Shown here piece after piece: positions 26,618 through 37,400 of a stretch of 64,000 bases of DNA (its first letter is position 1; every line of letters begins with the position of its first letter). The translations under genes were made by a program, and so were the position numbers. Under the pieces are notes generated by a model that saw only the letters and a list, made by a program, of their open reading frames with translations, ran no database searches and was not told the DNA's origin. This DNA is from DATFVA01 sp963721075 (GTDB lineage Bacteria > Bacteroidota > Ignavibacteria > Ignavibacteriales > Ignavibacteriaceae): the NCBI GenBank assembly GCA_963721075.1, contig CAVRHV010000017.1, positions 1 through 64,000 of the forward strand, in the 5' to 3' direction.

Positions 26618-27961
26618 TTATTCGCTGTCTGCGGGAGCAGGAACTTGATTTGTTGTCCATATGTCGCGGTGAAGTTTCCAGCCGTCCGGCAAAAGTTTCC
26701 AGATTACGACGTATTTTCCGTCGTCTGCAGTCTTTTTACCGGCAGTGAGCTTGTATTTTCCCACTTCCGTTGCTGTTTCACCTTCCCTGCCTATATATAC
26801 TTCCATTGTCTGAAGGTCAATACCCGTTATCCCGGCATCAATTGCGTTCCGCCAGAATTTTCTTATCTCCTCCCTGCCCCCAACGGGTGCTGTTCCGGCG
26901 GGTAATAGTTTGGCCTTACTGGTATAAAGTTCCGCTATCGTTCCGGCATCTTTATTACTAAAAGCATCACAAAACTTTTTATTCGCCTGCATTATACGCG
27001 TCTGCACTAAATTGTTTCTGCTTTCTTCAAACCCTTTGTCAATGGCAAGTGCTTTCTTAAACTGCTGCTCTGCTTCGTCATACCGGTCTGAGTTCATAAA
27101 GTACTCACCGAGTGAGTTATACATTTCCGGATCATCCGGGTGAATTTTTACATTTTCCTTAAAGAATTTCTCTGCTTCATCCATCCTGTCATGTTCCAGA
27201 TCGACTAAAGCCGCAACATTTCTTGCTTCGCCGGTTGGATCAATTTCCATTGCCCGCGCGAATTCTTTTTCAGCTTCTTCTTCCCTTCCGGTGTAAAGGT
27301 AGAGATCGGCCATCGAGATGTGTGCGTTCCAGTGGTCCGGTGAGCTTTGGAGGTACTTGTTAAAGTATTTTTCGGCTTCATCAAAGTTCTCAGCATTCAG
27401 GGCGGTCTCACCGAGAAGGTGATATGCCTGAACGAAATCCGGATCGCGATTCAGGGCATCATTGAAATATTTTGCCGCCTCATCACATCGGTTCAGGTAC
27501 CAGCAGCAGCGGATACCAGCATATCCCGGAAGGTAAGGATCATCGGGATACTCATCTGAAAGTTCATTAAGTATTGATACTGCTTTTTCGTACTCTGCGT
27601 CGATAAAGGCGGCTCGGAAAACATCGATCATTTTCTGCTCGCCTTCAGTAACCCTGCTTCTGTTTTCTTCGGCAGATTTGATGTATTGCCTTTTCTGGAA
27701 CGCGTAATGCGAGAGTCCTGTAAGATGTAGATAAGCAAGAACGAAGGATGAATCGAGAGCAACGGCTTTTTTGAGCAGTCTGATTGCCGGATCTGTTTCC
27801 CAGTGAAACGCAAATTCCCGCGCCTCCTTAAAGTATTCCTTTGCCTGCTCCGATGAAGTGGTGATGGGTAGTACCTGCGCCCGCGTCAGCGGCTGGAAGC
27901 CTATAAATGAAATAAAAATTGCGGCAATGATGAGGGCTGTAAAATGTTTGGGGCGATGCAT
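26618..27961 (-). CDS. Exported TPR protein with C-terminal SnoaL-like domain
   Basis: The start was set at 27961 (GGAG site; MHRPKHFTALIIAAIFISFI signal peptide), because a longer frame from 28081 would bury the signal peptide. Residues ~40-320 hold tetratricopeptide repeats (AYHLLGETALNAENFDEAEK, AHISMADLYLYTGREEEAEK, MYNSLGEYFMNSDRYDEAEQ). The last ~125 are an NTF2-like domain (LYTSKAKLLPAGTAP, KYVVIWKLLPDGWKLHRD) paralogous to the SnoaL-like lipoproteins in the tandem repeat. It is likely a periplasmic or surface scaffold; the ligand is unknown. Confidence 0.82.
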   Translation of the reverse strand: MHRPKHFTALIIAAIFISFIGFQPLTRAQVLPITTSSEQAKEYFKEAREFAFHWETDPAIRLLKKAVALDSSFVLAYLHLTGLSHYAFQKRQYIKSAEENRSRVTEGEQKMIDVFRAAFIDAEYEKAVSILNELSDEYPDDPYLPGYAGIRCCWYLNRCDEAAKYFNDALNRDPDFVQAYHLLGETALNAENFDEAEKYFNKYLQSSPDHWNAHISMADLYLYTGREEEAEKEFARAMEIDPTGEARNVAALVDLEHDRMDEAEKFFKENVKIHPDDPEMYNSLGEYFMNSDRYDEAEQQFKKALAIDKGFEESRNNLVQTRIMQANKKFCDAFSNKDAGTIAELYTSKAKLLPAGTAPVGGREEIRKFWRNAIDAGITGIDLQTMEVYIGREGETATEVGKYKLTAGKKTADDGKYVVIWKLLPDGWKLHRDIWTTNQVPAPADSE

Positions 27962-28300
27962 ATTTATTACTCCTTTTTTATTTAATAAATATAGTATTGC
28001 CTGAACCTCTGCTTTTAGAAATTCTGCATTATTGTTCTGATTGTTTCCAGAATTTTTTGAAGTTATAAGATTCGTCTCCAAGAAGCAAGCCGCAGCGCAC
28101 GAAAATTTTTATCGTTTCTAAACAACAGAAATTTCAGAGGTGAGAGTCAGATAATCTTTGCTGATTGCAGGCTTTCTATATTGGTAATATCAACCTTCCG
28201 AAGCTGGGATAAGCGCATGTAAGTTAAAATACTTCATTACACAATTAATATACCCGGATTTATTTAATTTAGATTACTTAATAATCCGGAGGAAGTAATT
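27962..28300. other. Divergent intergenic region
   Basis: Holds the ribosome site of the TPR gene on the left (GGAG on the minus strand) and GGAGGAAG before the TTG start of sthA on the right. No other gene, hairpin or repeat is visible. Confidence 0.5.
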
Positions 28301-29689
28301 TTGAAGTATGACTATAATGTAATTGTAATAGGCAGCGGACCAGGGGGAGAAGGTGCGGCAATGAAATGCACTAAGGAAGGTTTGCATGTGGCTATGTGTG
28401 ATTACTTTTCAATGATAGGCGGCAGCTGTACTCATACAAATACAATCCCAAGCAAAGCTTTACGCCACGCCAGCCAGCTTTTGTATGAAACCAACAGCCT
28501 GGCTGAAGCAAATTATCAATCATTGTTAAAAAAAGCCGAGGAGGTAATTCGGGAACAGTTTAACCTCAGAAAGGGATTTTACGAAAGAAACCTTATTGAT
28601 ATAATCGACGGCAGGGCGACTTTTATCGATGAGCATACAATCTCGGTTAAACTTTCAAACGGGGTTGAAGAAACTTATACTGCAGATTATTTCGTAATTG
28701 CAACCGGTTCCCGTCCCTATCACCCTCCCGATATTGATTTTACTCATCCAAGAATTCTGGACAGTGATACCGTTTTGAATTTAAAAGATAATCCCCGCTC
28801 ATTAACAATATATGGTGCAGGTGTTATCGGATGTGAATATGCTTCAATTTTCAGAGGATTGCGGATCAAAGTAAATTTAATAAACACACGGGATAAACTT
28901 CTCGCTTTTCTTGATGATGAAATTATCGATGCGCTGAGCTTCTTTCTGAGGGAAAATGGTGTGATCCTAAGACATAATGAAGAATATGAAAAAGTAATCG
29001 CCGATGACAAGGGAGTTACCGTCTATTTAAAGTCAAATAAAGAAATCCGTACCGATTATCTTTTGTGGGCGCAGGGAAGAACGGGTAATTCAGATGATAT
29101 GGGATTGGAGAATCTTGGAATAAAAACGGATTCCAGAGGATCAATAATGGTTAATGAAAATGATCAGACTGTTGTTCCTAATATTTACGCCGTGGGAGAT
29201 ATAATTGGATTTCCAAATCTGGCAAGTGCTTCATATGACCAGGGACGATTTGCAGCCACACATATTGTATTCGGTAAGTGCGAACACCAGCTTGTTGAAT
29301 TTATTCCAACCGGAATTTATACTATCCCGGAAATAAGTTCTGTTGGTTATACTGAAGAAGAATTGACGAAGGATAAGATCCCGTATGAGGTGGGACATTC
29401 ATTCTTCAGACATCTGGCACGGGCACAGATAACCCGAAGAACAACGGGAATGTTAAAAATTCTTTTTCATAGGGAAACATTACAAATACTAGGTGTGCAT
29501 TGCTTCGGGCATGGAGCCGCAGAAATTATTCATATCGGTCAGGCAATTATGTCGCAAAAAGGTGAAGCAAATACTTTGATGTTTTTTATCAACACGACAT
29601 TTAATTATCCGACTATGGCCGAGGCATATCGTGTTGCTGCATTGAACGGGATTAATAAAGTGGACCAATTAAAAAAGAAGATGGATTGA
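28301..29689 (+). CDS. sthA: Soluble pyridine nucleotide transhydrogenase
   Basis: A 462-residue cytosolic flavoprotein that moves hydride between NADPH and NAD+. The FAD site VIVIGSGPGGEGAAMKC is at the N-terminus, followed by GGSCTHTNTIPSKALRH. The second cysteine of the disulphide pair of ordinary lipoamide/glutathione reductases is replaced by Thr, as in SthA. The NAD site is LTIYGAGVIGCEYASIF near 175, and the C-terminal dimer domain carries HCFGHGAAEIIHIGQAI. The start is a TTG seven bases after a strong GGAGG; no ATG fits. A single gene with its own promoter; it would adjust NADPH supply. Confidence 0.92.
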   Translation: MKYDYNVIVIGSGPGGEGAAMKCTKEGLHVAMCDYFSMIGGSCTHTNTIPSKALRHASQLLYETNSLAEANYQSLLKKAEEVIREQFNLRKGFYERNLIDIIDGRATFIDEHTISVKLSNGVEETYTADYFVIATGSRPYHPPDIDFTHPRILDSDTVLNLKDNPRSLTIYGAGVIGCEYASIFRGLRIKVNLINTRDKLLAFLDDEIIDALSFFLRENGVILRHNEEYEKVIADDKGVTVYLKSNKEIRTDYLLWAQGRTGNSDDMGLENLGIKTDSRGSIMVNENDQTVVPNIYAVGDIIGFPNLASASYDQGRFAATHIVFGKCEHQLVEFIPTGIYTIPEISSVGYTEEELTKDKIPYEVGHSFFRHLARAQITRRTTGMLKILFHRETLQILGVHCFGHGAAEIIHIGQAIMSQKGEANTLMFFINTTFNYPTMAEAYRVAALNGINKVDQLKKKMD

Positions 29690-29734
29690 GCTTCCTGGCG
29701 ATATTAACTCATTATAATAAAATGAAGATCCTGC

Positions 29735-31192
29735 TTACCTCAGCAGAACCATCTTCTTTACGGCCTGAAATTCTCCTGTCTTAATTTGATAGAAGTATAC
29801 TCCGCTCGGGAGGTTCACGGCATTGAAATCCAGTTCGTAGCTGCCGGCCGGTTTGTATTCGTTAACAATTACGGCCGCTTCCTGCCCGAGTGCATCGTAA
29901 ATTTTGAGTGTTGTCAGGCCGTCTGCAGACTGCTGCCACCTTATCTTTGTTGTCGGATTGAATGGATTCGGGTAGTTCTGAAATAGCATGAAATTTCCGG
30001 GGACGATATCATTGCTGCTCGCTACAACAGTTGAATTGGCTGGATAGAAATACTCCAGTATCCTGTCTATGTTCGCCCGCCATAATCCCCAGCTGTGCCC
30101 TTCCGGTCTTTCAAGCCAGTCAAGCTCATAACCCGCAGATAACAGATAATCCCTGAAGGGACGAAGATTGATGTACAGACTTTCGTATGTTCCCCAAACC
30201 GAACACCATTTGATGTCTTCAAATGGTCCGTTTACTATAAGGTTGTATGCTTCATAATTATTTGGCCAGAATGCGGCCGAATGCAATCCGCATAAACCGA
30301 ATACTTCCGGATTGTTGTAACTAATAAGTGCGGAAATGTTCCCGCCGAATGAATCTCCAAGTACCAGCCTTTCCTTCGGGTCATCTTTTGTTTTGTAGTT
30401 TGCATCTATATAAGGGACAAGCTCGCTTACAAAAAATGCCATGTACTGATTTCTTAAGCTTCCCGCGTATTCTTCATTCCTGTTATTCGGCTTCACGAAT
30501 ACACAGATAACAGGCTGGATTTTTCCACTGTCCAGTAAATTGTCTACAACATTTACTGCTTTTCCCAGTGTTATATATTCTAAGCCGTCCTGGAAATATA
30601 CTGTCGGGTAGACTGCAGCTGATAAAGAATCGTAGCCGGGGGGAAGGTATATATACAGTGTATAATTTGTACCGACATTCGTGCTGTAGATTACTTTGGA
30701 AACTAATGTTCCATGCTGAATATTCGGGTTAGCGATAATTTCCCAGGGCTGTACGTACAGAGGCATAGCCAGTTCGGAATTGGGACCGTATCCCCCCTGG
30801 CACGTGTTAGGATTTTCCGGATCAAGTATCCAGGTCCCTCCATTAATAACAAATTTATAGTCGAGCCGTGCATCCATTTCGAAATTAGCCGACCTGTACC
30901 AAAAATCAGTTTGACTCAGCCTGGTCATCGGCCATACATTGCTATCCCAGTTGTTAAAATCTCCCGGTACAGATACTGAACTTACATCACCCTGATAAAT
31001 AAAATTTGCCGTCGAATCTTCAATGAATGGAATACCAACAGTTCGTGCGTATGTCATAAAACTGTCAACAGCAGCCTGTTTTGCAGCCGGGTCGACAAGA
31101 GAGTTGACGTGATTGATAAAATCCTGAAACTGACTTTGAGAGTAGATAAGTGAAGATAGCACAATTATAAAAAGGAAAAATAACTTCTTCAT
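29735..31192 (-). CDS. Secreted esterase (CBM48-like + Fes/IroE-type hydrolase) with T9SS sorting tail
   Basis: A 485-residue exported protein. The signal peptide is MKKLFFLFIIVLSSLIYSQ. Residues ~60-140 are an AMPK1/CBM48-like E-set domain (VSVPGDFNNWDSNVWPM). The esterase-D type alpha/beta hydrolase (~155-385) has nucleophile LGDSFGGN near 269 and a C-terminal His in PEGHSWGLWR. The last ~80 residues are a type A Por sorting domain (FQNYPNPFNPTTKIRW, NLPSGVYFYQIKTG, KKMVLLR), so it is sent out by the type IX system. Relatives hydrolyse siderophore, feruloyl or acetyl esters; the CBM48-like domain favours a carbohydrate ester. Substrate not proven. Confidence 0.87.
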   Translation of the reverse strand: MKKLFFLFIIVLSSLIYSQSQFQDFINHVNSLVDPAAKQAAVDSFMTYARTVGIPFIEDSTANFIYQGDVSSVSVPGDFNNWDSNVWPMTRLSQTDFWYRSANFEMDARLDYKFVINGGTWILDPENPNTCQGGYGPNSELAMPLYVQPWEIIANPNIQHGTLVSKVIYSTNVGTNYTLYIYLPPGYDSLSAAVYPTVYFQDGLEYITLGKAVNVVDNLLDSGKIQPVICVFVKPNNRNEEYAGSLRNQYMAFFVSELVPYIDANYKTKDDPKERLVLGDSFGGNISALISYNNPEVFGLCGLHSAAFWPNNYEAYNLIVNGPFEDIKWCSVWGTYESLYINLRPFRDYLLSAGYELDWLERPEGHSWGLWRANIDRILEYFYPANSTVVASSNDIVPGNFMLFQNYPNPFNPTTKIRWQQSADGLTTLKIYDALGQEAAVIVNEYKPAGSYELDFNAVNLPSGVYFYQIKTGEFQAVKKMVLLR

Positions 31193-31270
31193 ATTCAGTC
31201 CCTCCCGACAGAAAATAAAATAGTAAACCGAATTTGCGATTTATTATCGATATAAACAATTCCTTTCAAA

Positions 31271-31395
31271 TCAGGATTTCTGATAGCGGGGACGGACTTT
31301 GCTCAACTTTAATTTATTAGTTCCGGGAAGGTTTTCAGGAGCAACGACAGCAAATGAAGTATCTCCCCAAGCCTTAACTGCTTCCTGCCTTATAC
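31271..31395 (-). pseudogene. Second copy of the IRQEAV...WGDT remnant
   Basis: Minus-strand reading GIRQEAVKAWGDTSFAVVAP, then ENLPGTNKLKLSKVRP, ending in TGA at 31271. Homologous to the remnant at 10866-10968 and better preserved. There is no start or upstream coding frame. Family not recognised. Confidence 0.42.
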
Positions 31396-31402
31396 CGGCA
31401 CA

Positions 31403-31436
31403 AAAAGGGCGCTCCCAACAGGAAGTCTGCCCTTTT
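31403..31436. terminator. Strong hairpin, terminator-like, without a partner gene
   Basis: AAAAGGGC and GCCCTTTT arms close a loop that itself pairs (CTTCC with GGGAG on the minus strand). On the minus strand the stem is followed by TTTTT. No gene that reads into it is left, so it may be a relic of the decayed gene at 31271-31395 or protect the efflux operon from upstream transcription. Confidence 0.5.
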
Positions 31437-31665
31437 CGGCAAAACAAACCAATTTTTGTACAAAAGCATTTACTAAAGCTATTTTCCGCTGGTCTGCATA
31501 AATGACGCCAAAATAATGAATTCCGGTCTGTCGCAAATGACCACTCAAGATGCCGGATTCACACCTTTGGATATCCGGCAAATAGTTTTATGTTTATACA
31601 GGATCTTCGAGAAAATTTTACTAACAAAGATTGCTAACTATTTATTAATAGGACAGAGGATAAGT

Positions 31666-33237
31666 ATGCCTAACTTTTCCGGGCGATTATATTTAATTAT
31701 CATATTAACGGGCCTGAGCTTTATTCCTGCCGCTAAATGCCAGGAGGTAGTGAATCCCGACAGTGCGCTCCAGATCATTCTGCACAGACTGGAGGGAGAG
31801 AAACTAACGCTGGACATGGCTCAGGAGCTTGCGAAAAAAAATTCGTCATCTTACAAACAGGCTGAGGCTGTTTATATGGCATCGCTGGGAGCTCTCCGGA
31901 GGGAAAGAGGAAGGTTCGATCCCGTATTCTTTCTGGATCTGAATTATAACGATCAGAAAGTTCCTGCAGCTTCATTCTTCTCGGGAGCAGCTGTACTGGC
32001 CACGAACGAGACAAAATTGTCGACAGGGTTCCGAATGGACTTGCCGACCGGTACGGAACTGGAGCTTGCAATTAATTCATCGCGCTTAAAATCCAACTCA
32101 CAATTCGCTTTCCTGAATCCCGAGTACGATGCAGTCGGTTATATCTCTCTTCGTCAGCCTCTGCTTGGAGGCTTCACCGCGTCTGCACAAAAGGAATTGA
32201 ACCAGGCGGAACTTGAGGCTGAGGCGTACAAGGCTCAGTTCGATCAGGCAGCGCTGCTTCTTAACACTACGGTTGAGCAATCATACTGGACTCTCTACGC
32301 GGCGGAACGGGATTACGCAGTGCAGAAACTTACTCTGGAGCGGGCTGAATCTTTGCTGGAAGAGGCGCAGCTGCGTGCTAAAGCAGGACTAATTGGTCCC
32401 AGCCAGGTTGCAAATGCACAGACTTTCAGGGCAGAGCAAAAACTTTTAATGATTGACAGGGAAGAACAGCTTGATACCGAGTCGGACAGGTTTGCAGTAT
32501 TGATCGGGACGCGTCCGGGCACTGGTTTTACACGCTTCATACCGACCGACAATCCGCCCGATGAATTTGCCGATGCATCAGTGGAAGATCTGATTGATCA
32601 TGCATTAAATAATAACCTGGATCTCCGGGCTGCGGGCAAGCAGGTGGAAATAATGAAAACTCTTACCGCGGCGGCTTCGTGGGAGGCACTCCCTACTGTC
32701 GATTTTATTGCATCGATCTCGAGTAATGCACTTGGAGGAAATTCGCAGAATGTATTCTTCGGTACTGACACTCTGCGTTCATCCAACACGGGAACTTACG
32801 GCGACGTTCTTTCGGAAATTTTTCAACGGAAATATCCAGGGTGGAGTGTCGGACTTGAGATTACACTGCCTATAGGATTAAGAACAGGATTGGGTGAGGA
32901 GGACAGGCTTGAGGCAGGTCTCTACGGTGCAAAGGAGAATTATACCGGGCTGGCCCGCAGTCTCGAACAGCAGGTAAGATCAGCTTACAGAGAACTGATA
33001 CATGGAAGCGAAAGGATAAAGGCAGCCAGGGAGGGTGTGGATGCAGCACAGGAACAGGTAAGGATCGGGATGATTGAGTTTAAGAACGGAAGACTTTCGG
33101 CATTTGAGCTTGTGAGGTTAAGTCAGGATTTTGCCGTAGCGCAGCAGCGTTATTCGGATGCGCTTGTTAAGACAGTAAAAGCTGCATCTGAACTGAAGCG
33201 GTTAACTTCGGGATCGTACTCCGGCAGTCTGCAATAA
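31666..33237 (+). CDS. TolC-family outer-membrane efflux protein
   Basis: Start at the ATG at 31666, which follows a GAGG site and gives a normal signal peptide (MPNFSGRLYLIIILTGLSF, cleavage near AKCQ); an upstream ATG at 31516 would add 50 unrelated residues. About 523 residues with two repeated outer-membrane-factor halves: KLTLDMAQELAKKNSSSYKQ starts the first, SVEDLIDHALNNNLDLRAAG the second, each with long coiled helices and barrel strands. It forms the outer-membrane exit duct of the RND pump encoded next. The following gene starts 28 bases later, so one operon. Confidence 0.88.
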   Translation: MPNFSGRLYLIIILTGLSFIPAAKCQEVVNPDSALQIILHRLEGEKLTLDMAQELAKKNSSSYKQAEAVYMASLGALRRERGRFDPVFFLDLNYNDQKVPAASFFSGAAVLATNETKLSTGFRMDLPTGTELELAINSSRLKSNSQFAFLNPEYDAVGYISLRQPLLGGFTASAQKELNQAELEAEAYKAQFDQAALLLNTTVEQSYWTLYAAERDYAVQKLTLERAESLLEEAQLRAKAGLIGPSQVANAQTFRAEQKLLMIDREEQLDTESDRFAVLIGTRPGTGFTRFIPTDNPPDEFADASVEDLIDHALNNNLDLRAAGKQVEIMKTLTAAASWEALPTVDFIASISSNALGGNSQNVFFGTDTLRSSNTGTYGDVLSEIFQRKYPGWSVGLEITLPIGLRTGLGEEDRLEAGLYGAKENYTGLARSLEQQVRSAYRELIHGSERIKAAREGVDAAQEQVRIGMIEFKNGRLSAFELVRLSQDFAVAQQRYSDALVKTVKAASELKRLTSGSYSGSLQ

Positions 33238-33265
33238 CAAAGATTATTAAATGAAAGGTTAATAA

Positions 33266-34351
33266 ATGTTAACTGAACATAATAAACATAAACAGCTATA
33301 CTTCATCATTCTGCTCACTATCTTATTGATGCTTTCGGAAGGATGTTCGAATGAGGAAAAATCAGCAGGAGGTTTTCAAATGCCGCCTACTCCTGTTGAA
33401 GTGGCCGATGTAAAATCCGAGAATATAGCCGATAAATTTGAAGCGGTCGGTACAATCGAGGCCATTGAAGGTGTAACGATAGTATCGGAAATTGACGCTT
33501 CGGTTTTAAGCCTTCCCTTCAATGAGGGAGGCTATGTAAAGAAGGGTGATTTGATAGCCCGGCTTGACGATTCTCAGCTTTCCGCGGAGGTAAACAGGAC
33601 GGAAGCTTTGTACACCCAGAGCAAAACGGCATATAACCGCGTGAAAGTAATTGTTGATCAGAAGGCTGGCTCGCAGCAGGATCTTGATGATGCACTTGCA
33701 AACATGAAGGTTGCCGAAGCTAATTACGAACTTGCGAAAGCGCGGCTTTCCAAAACGCGAATCACCGCACCTTTCGACGGATTTATAGGAGCGCGCAAAA
33801 TTAGTGCGGGTACTTTCCTGCGTACAGGTCAGCCTATAGCAGAGCTGGCAAACCTGAATGAGATACGGGTCAGCTTTTCTGCCCCCGAGCGTTACCTTGC
33901 GCAGCTGAAGAGGGATGCAAAGGTTGTGGTTTCATCAGCCGTATTTCCCGGTTATAGTGTTTCTGGAAAAATAATTGCGATAGAACCTATGCTGGATTCA
34001 GAAACCAGGAATGTTAATGTTGTTGCAAGAGTTCAGAATCCGGGACAAAAATTCCGGCCGGGTATGTCGGCTAATGTCGCAGCAATTTTAAGTGAGCATT
34101 CGGGTGCCCTTACGGTTCCCAATGAAGCTGTATTTGCAAACGGCGATCAGTCCTTCGTCTATCTGGTAAACAATGACAGCACGGTTTCCGCGGTACCGGT
34201 AACATTGGGAATGCAGACGCCAAAAGTAGTGGAAATTACGAGTGGTCTTAAGAGCGGAAGCCGGGTTGTAAGAACAGGTCATCAGAAATTGTTTGACGGC
34301 GCGAAGGTGATGCCGATTAACTCCGGGAATACAACTGCGGCAGGACAATGA
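33266..34351 (+). CDS. RND efflux periplasmic adaptor (membrane fusion lipoprotein)
   Basis: A 361-residue AcrA/MexA-type adaptor. The N-terminal lipoprotein signal ends at LSEGC (Cys27). Domains in order: membrane-proximal strand (PTPVEVADVKSENIADKFEA), lipoyl half (EGGYVKKGDLIARLDDSQL), alpha-hairpin (~105-150), second lipoyl half (ITAPFDGFIGARKISAGTFL), beta-barrel (VRVSFSAPER-like element) and C-terminal domain (VPNEAVFANGDQSFVYLV). It links the inner-membrane pump to the TolC-type duct. It is placed between those two genes in a single rightward operon. Confidence 0.9.
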   Translation: MLTEHNKHKQLYFIILLTILLMLSEGCSNEEKSAGGFQMPPTPVEVADVKSENIADKFEAVGTIEAIEGVTIVSEIDASVLSLPFNEGGYVKKGDLIARLDDSQLSAEVNRTEALYTQSKTAYNRVKVIVDQKAGSQQDLDDALANMKVAEANYELAKARLSKTRITAPFDGFIGARKISAGTFLRTGQPIAELANLNEIRVSFSAPERYLAQLKRDAKVVVSSAVFPGYSVSGKIIAIEPMLDSETRNVNVVARVQNPGQKFRPGMSANVAAILSEHSGALTVPNEAVFANGDQSFVYLVNNDSTVSAVPVTLGMQTPKVVEITSGLKSGSRVVRTGHQKLFDGAKVMPINSGNTTAAGQ

Positions 34352-34428
34352 TCAAATATTTTTTTGTCAGCCTTACCGGAAAATAATTGTATAAATGAAA
34401 ACTATATCAGTACTCAGGAGTTTTTAAT

Positions 34429-37400
34429 ATGAAGCTTAGTGATATTTCTATACGACGCCCGGTGTTTGCAACGGTGATGAGTCTTGCGATACTGCTGTTC
34501 GGTATTATATCCTTTACTCAGCTGCCGGTAAGAGAGTACCCCGACATAGATCCGCCGGTTATTTCAGTAGTCACTCTTTACCGTGGGGCAAGTTCAAATG
34601 TTGTTGAAACCGAGATAACTGATGTAATGGAAGAGCAGTTTGCCACACTTGAGGGTGTAAAAACCATTAGTTCATCAAGCCAGGAAGGCGGTTCGGTAAT
34701 AACAATAGAATTTGAGCTGAACCGGGATGTGAACGAGGCTGCTAATGATGTGCGCGACAGAGTATCGCGTATACGCGGTGCACTCCCCCAGGAAATTGAT
34801 GACCCTGTTATTTCGAAAGTTGATGCCAACGCACAGGCTATTGTGTGGCTGGCGCTTTCGAGTACTCAGTATTCGGGACTGGAATTATCGGATTATGCCG
34901 ACAGAGTACTGAAGGAAAAAATCCAAAGAATACCCGGAGTCGGTTCTGTGATCATCGGAGGCGAGCGGAGATATGCGATGCGTGTATGGCTAGATCCTTT
35001 ACGAATGGCCGCACACGGACTAAGCGCCCAGGACATTGAAAATGCGGTACGATCAGAGAATGCAGAGATACCCGGCGGACGCGTTGAGGGAACACAGCGT
35101 GAATTTGCCGTCCGTACCCGTGGTGACCTTGATACACCGGAGCAGTTCGGGGCAATTATAGTTTCTCAGAAATCGAACGACATCGTCCGCCTCCGTGATG
35201 TTGCCGATGTTGAAGTAGGCGCGGAAGATGAACGTACGATAGCCCGCTGGAACGGACAGCTTGCCGTGGGCCTGGGCATAGTGAAACAATCGAAAGCCAG
35301 TACTGTGGACGTGGCAGCCGATATTGTAAGCAGACTGCCTGAATTAAAAAAGCTGCTGCCGCCGGGGATGAAACTTGAAGTGGCTTTCGACAGTTCCGAG
35401 TTTATTAAGGAATCTATTTCCGAGGTTGAGCAGACGCTTCTGATCGCGCTTGGACTGGTAGTGCTTGTTGTACTCGCTTTCCTAAAAAGTTTTCGCGCTA
35501 CGATCATTCCTTCTATCGCTATCCCTATCTCTATTATCGGTTCGCTGGCAGCGGTATATTTTGCGGGATTTACTATCAACATACTTACTTTGCTGGGACT
35601 TGTGCTTGCAATAGGTCTTGTTGTAGACGATGCAATTGTGGTTCTGGAGAACATCTACAGACATATGGAGATGGGCAAAACACGAATGCAGGCGGCTATT
35701 GACGGAAGCAAAGAAATAGGATTTGCAATTATTTCCACTACGATCACGCTTGTAGCGGTATTCATTCCCCTGGCATTCCTTTCCGGAAATGTCGGCAGGT
35801 TATTTAATGAGTTCGGTATAGCCGTTGCGGTTGCGATCCTGATTTCAGGATTTGTGGCACTAACCCTTACACCGATGATATCGTCGCTGATACTGCGTCC
35901 CCTTCATGGAGTAAGTCAGAACTGGGCAACGCGCTCATTCGACAGCTTCTTTGACTGGCTTAACAGAGTATATGAAAAACTATTACGGTGGTCGTTAAAG
36001 CACAGACTGATTGTGATCACGGGAGGAATAGCAACGGTGATCCTGGGAATTTTTCTGTTCAGGCTTTTACCCAGCGAGCTGGTGCCGGTGGAAGACCGCG
36101 GAGTTGGTTTCGGAATAGTAATAGCCCCCGAAGGTTCAACCCTGGAATACACTGACACATATGTAAGAGAAATTGAAGGTATCCTGCTTAAAAATCCCGA
36201 CGTAAAAGGACTTTTCACAGCAACCGGACTGAGTTTCGGTGGTCCCGGCAGTGTTACTAACAGCTTTATGTTCATAAACCTTAAACCAAGGAGTGAGCGG
36301 AAAAAATCGCAGCAGCAGATCATACAGGAACTCTTCCCCCGTCTTATATCAATTCCGGGAGTGCTTGCCTTTGTTATAAACCCTCCCAGTCTCGGAGCGT
36401 CTTTCAGTTCAAATCCTGTTGAATATGTTCTTCAGGCAGACAGCTACCAGGAGCTGAGTAAAGCCACCGGGATAATGATGGGCGAAGCATCCAAACTGGG
36501 ATACCTGATAAATATGGACAGCGATCTTCGCCTTAACAAGCCACAACTTGACGTTGATATAGACAGAGAACGGGCTTCCCACCTTGGTGTTTCTGTTACA
36601 GAGATCGGTGCGACCCTGGAAACACTGCTTGGAGGAAGGAAAGTTACAGACTTCAAGAGAGGCACGAAGCAGTACGATGTGATACTTCAGCTCAAACCTG
36701 AATACCGGTCGTCGCCTGACGCCATCGGCAATATCTATATTAAAAGTTCAGGCGGACTTGTTCAACTGGCTAATGTGGTAAAAGTTAAAAATACCGTTGC
36801 CCCGAAAGAGCTTAATCATTACAATCGTGTACGTTCGGCAACAATTTCGGCCGGACTGGCACCGGGAGTACCACTCGGAAAAGCACTTGACGACTTAGAC
36901 CGTATTGCCGAGGAGAAACTACCTCCGGGCATTAAGCATGAGTACGCCGGTCAGTCGCTGGAATATAAAGATTCAAGTTCGGCACTGTACTTTATGTTTA
37001 TCCTTGCGATAATATTCATATACCTGGTATTGTCGGCCCAGTTCGAAAGTTTTGTTCACCCTTTAACTATCCTGCTGTCGGTGCCTCTTGCTATTTTCGG
37101 TGCACTGCTGACACTTTATCTTTTCGGACAAAGCTTAAACATATACTCGCAGATCGGGTTAATAATGCTGATCGGACTGGTAACCAAGAACTCAATTCTT
37201 ATAATTGAATTTGCCAACCAGCAGCGTGATCAGGGAACTCCCTATATGGAAGCTGTTATAAACTCGGCAATTATCCGCTTAAGACCGATTCTTATGACAT
37301 CCTTCGCCACTATCTTCGGAATTTTGCCGATAGCAATAGGATTGGGTGCCGGAGCGGAATCAAGAAGACCGTTAGGACTAGCAGTAACCGGAGGAATGTT

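Noticed and set aside
31516..31665. 50-residue N-terminal extension of the TolC-family protein
   Set aside because: The ATG at 31666 has a ribosome site and yields a proper signal peptide; the extension does not look like protein.
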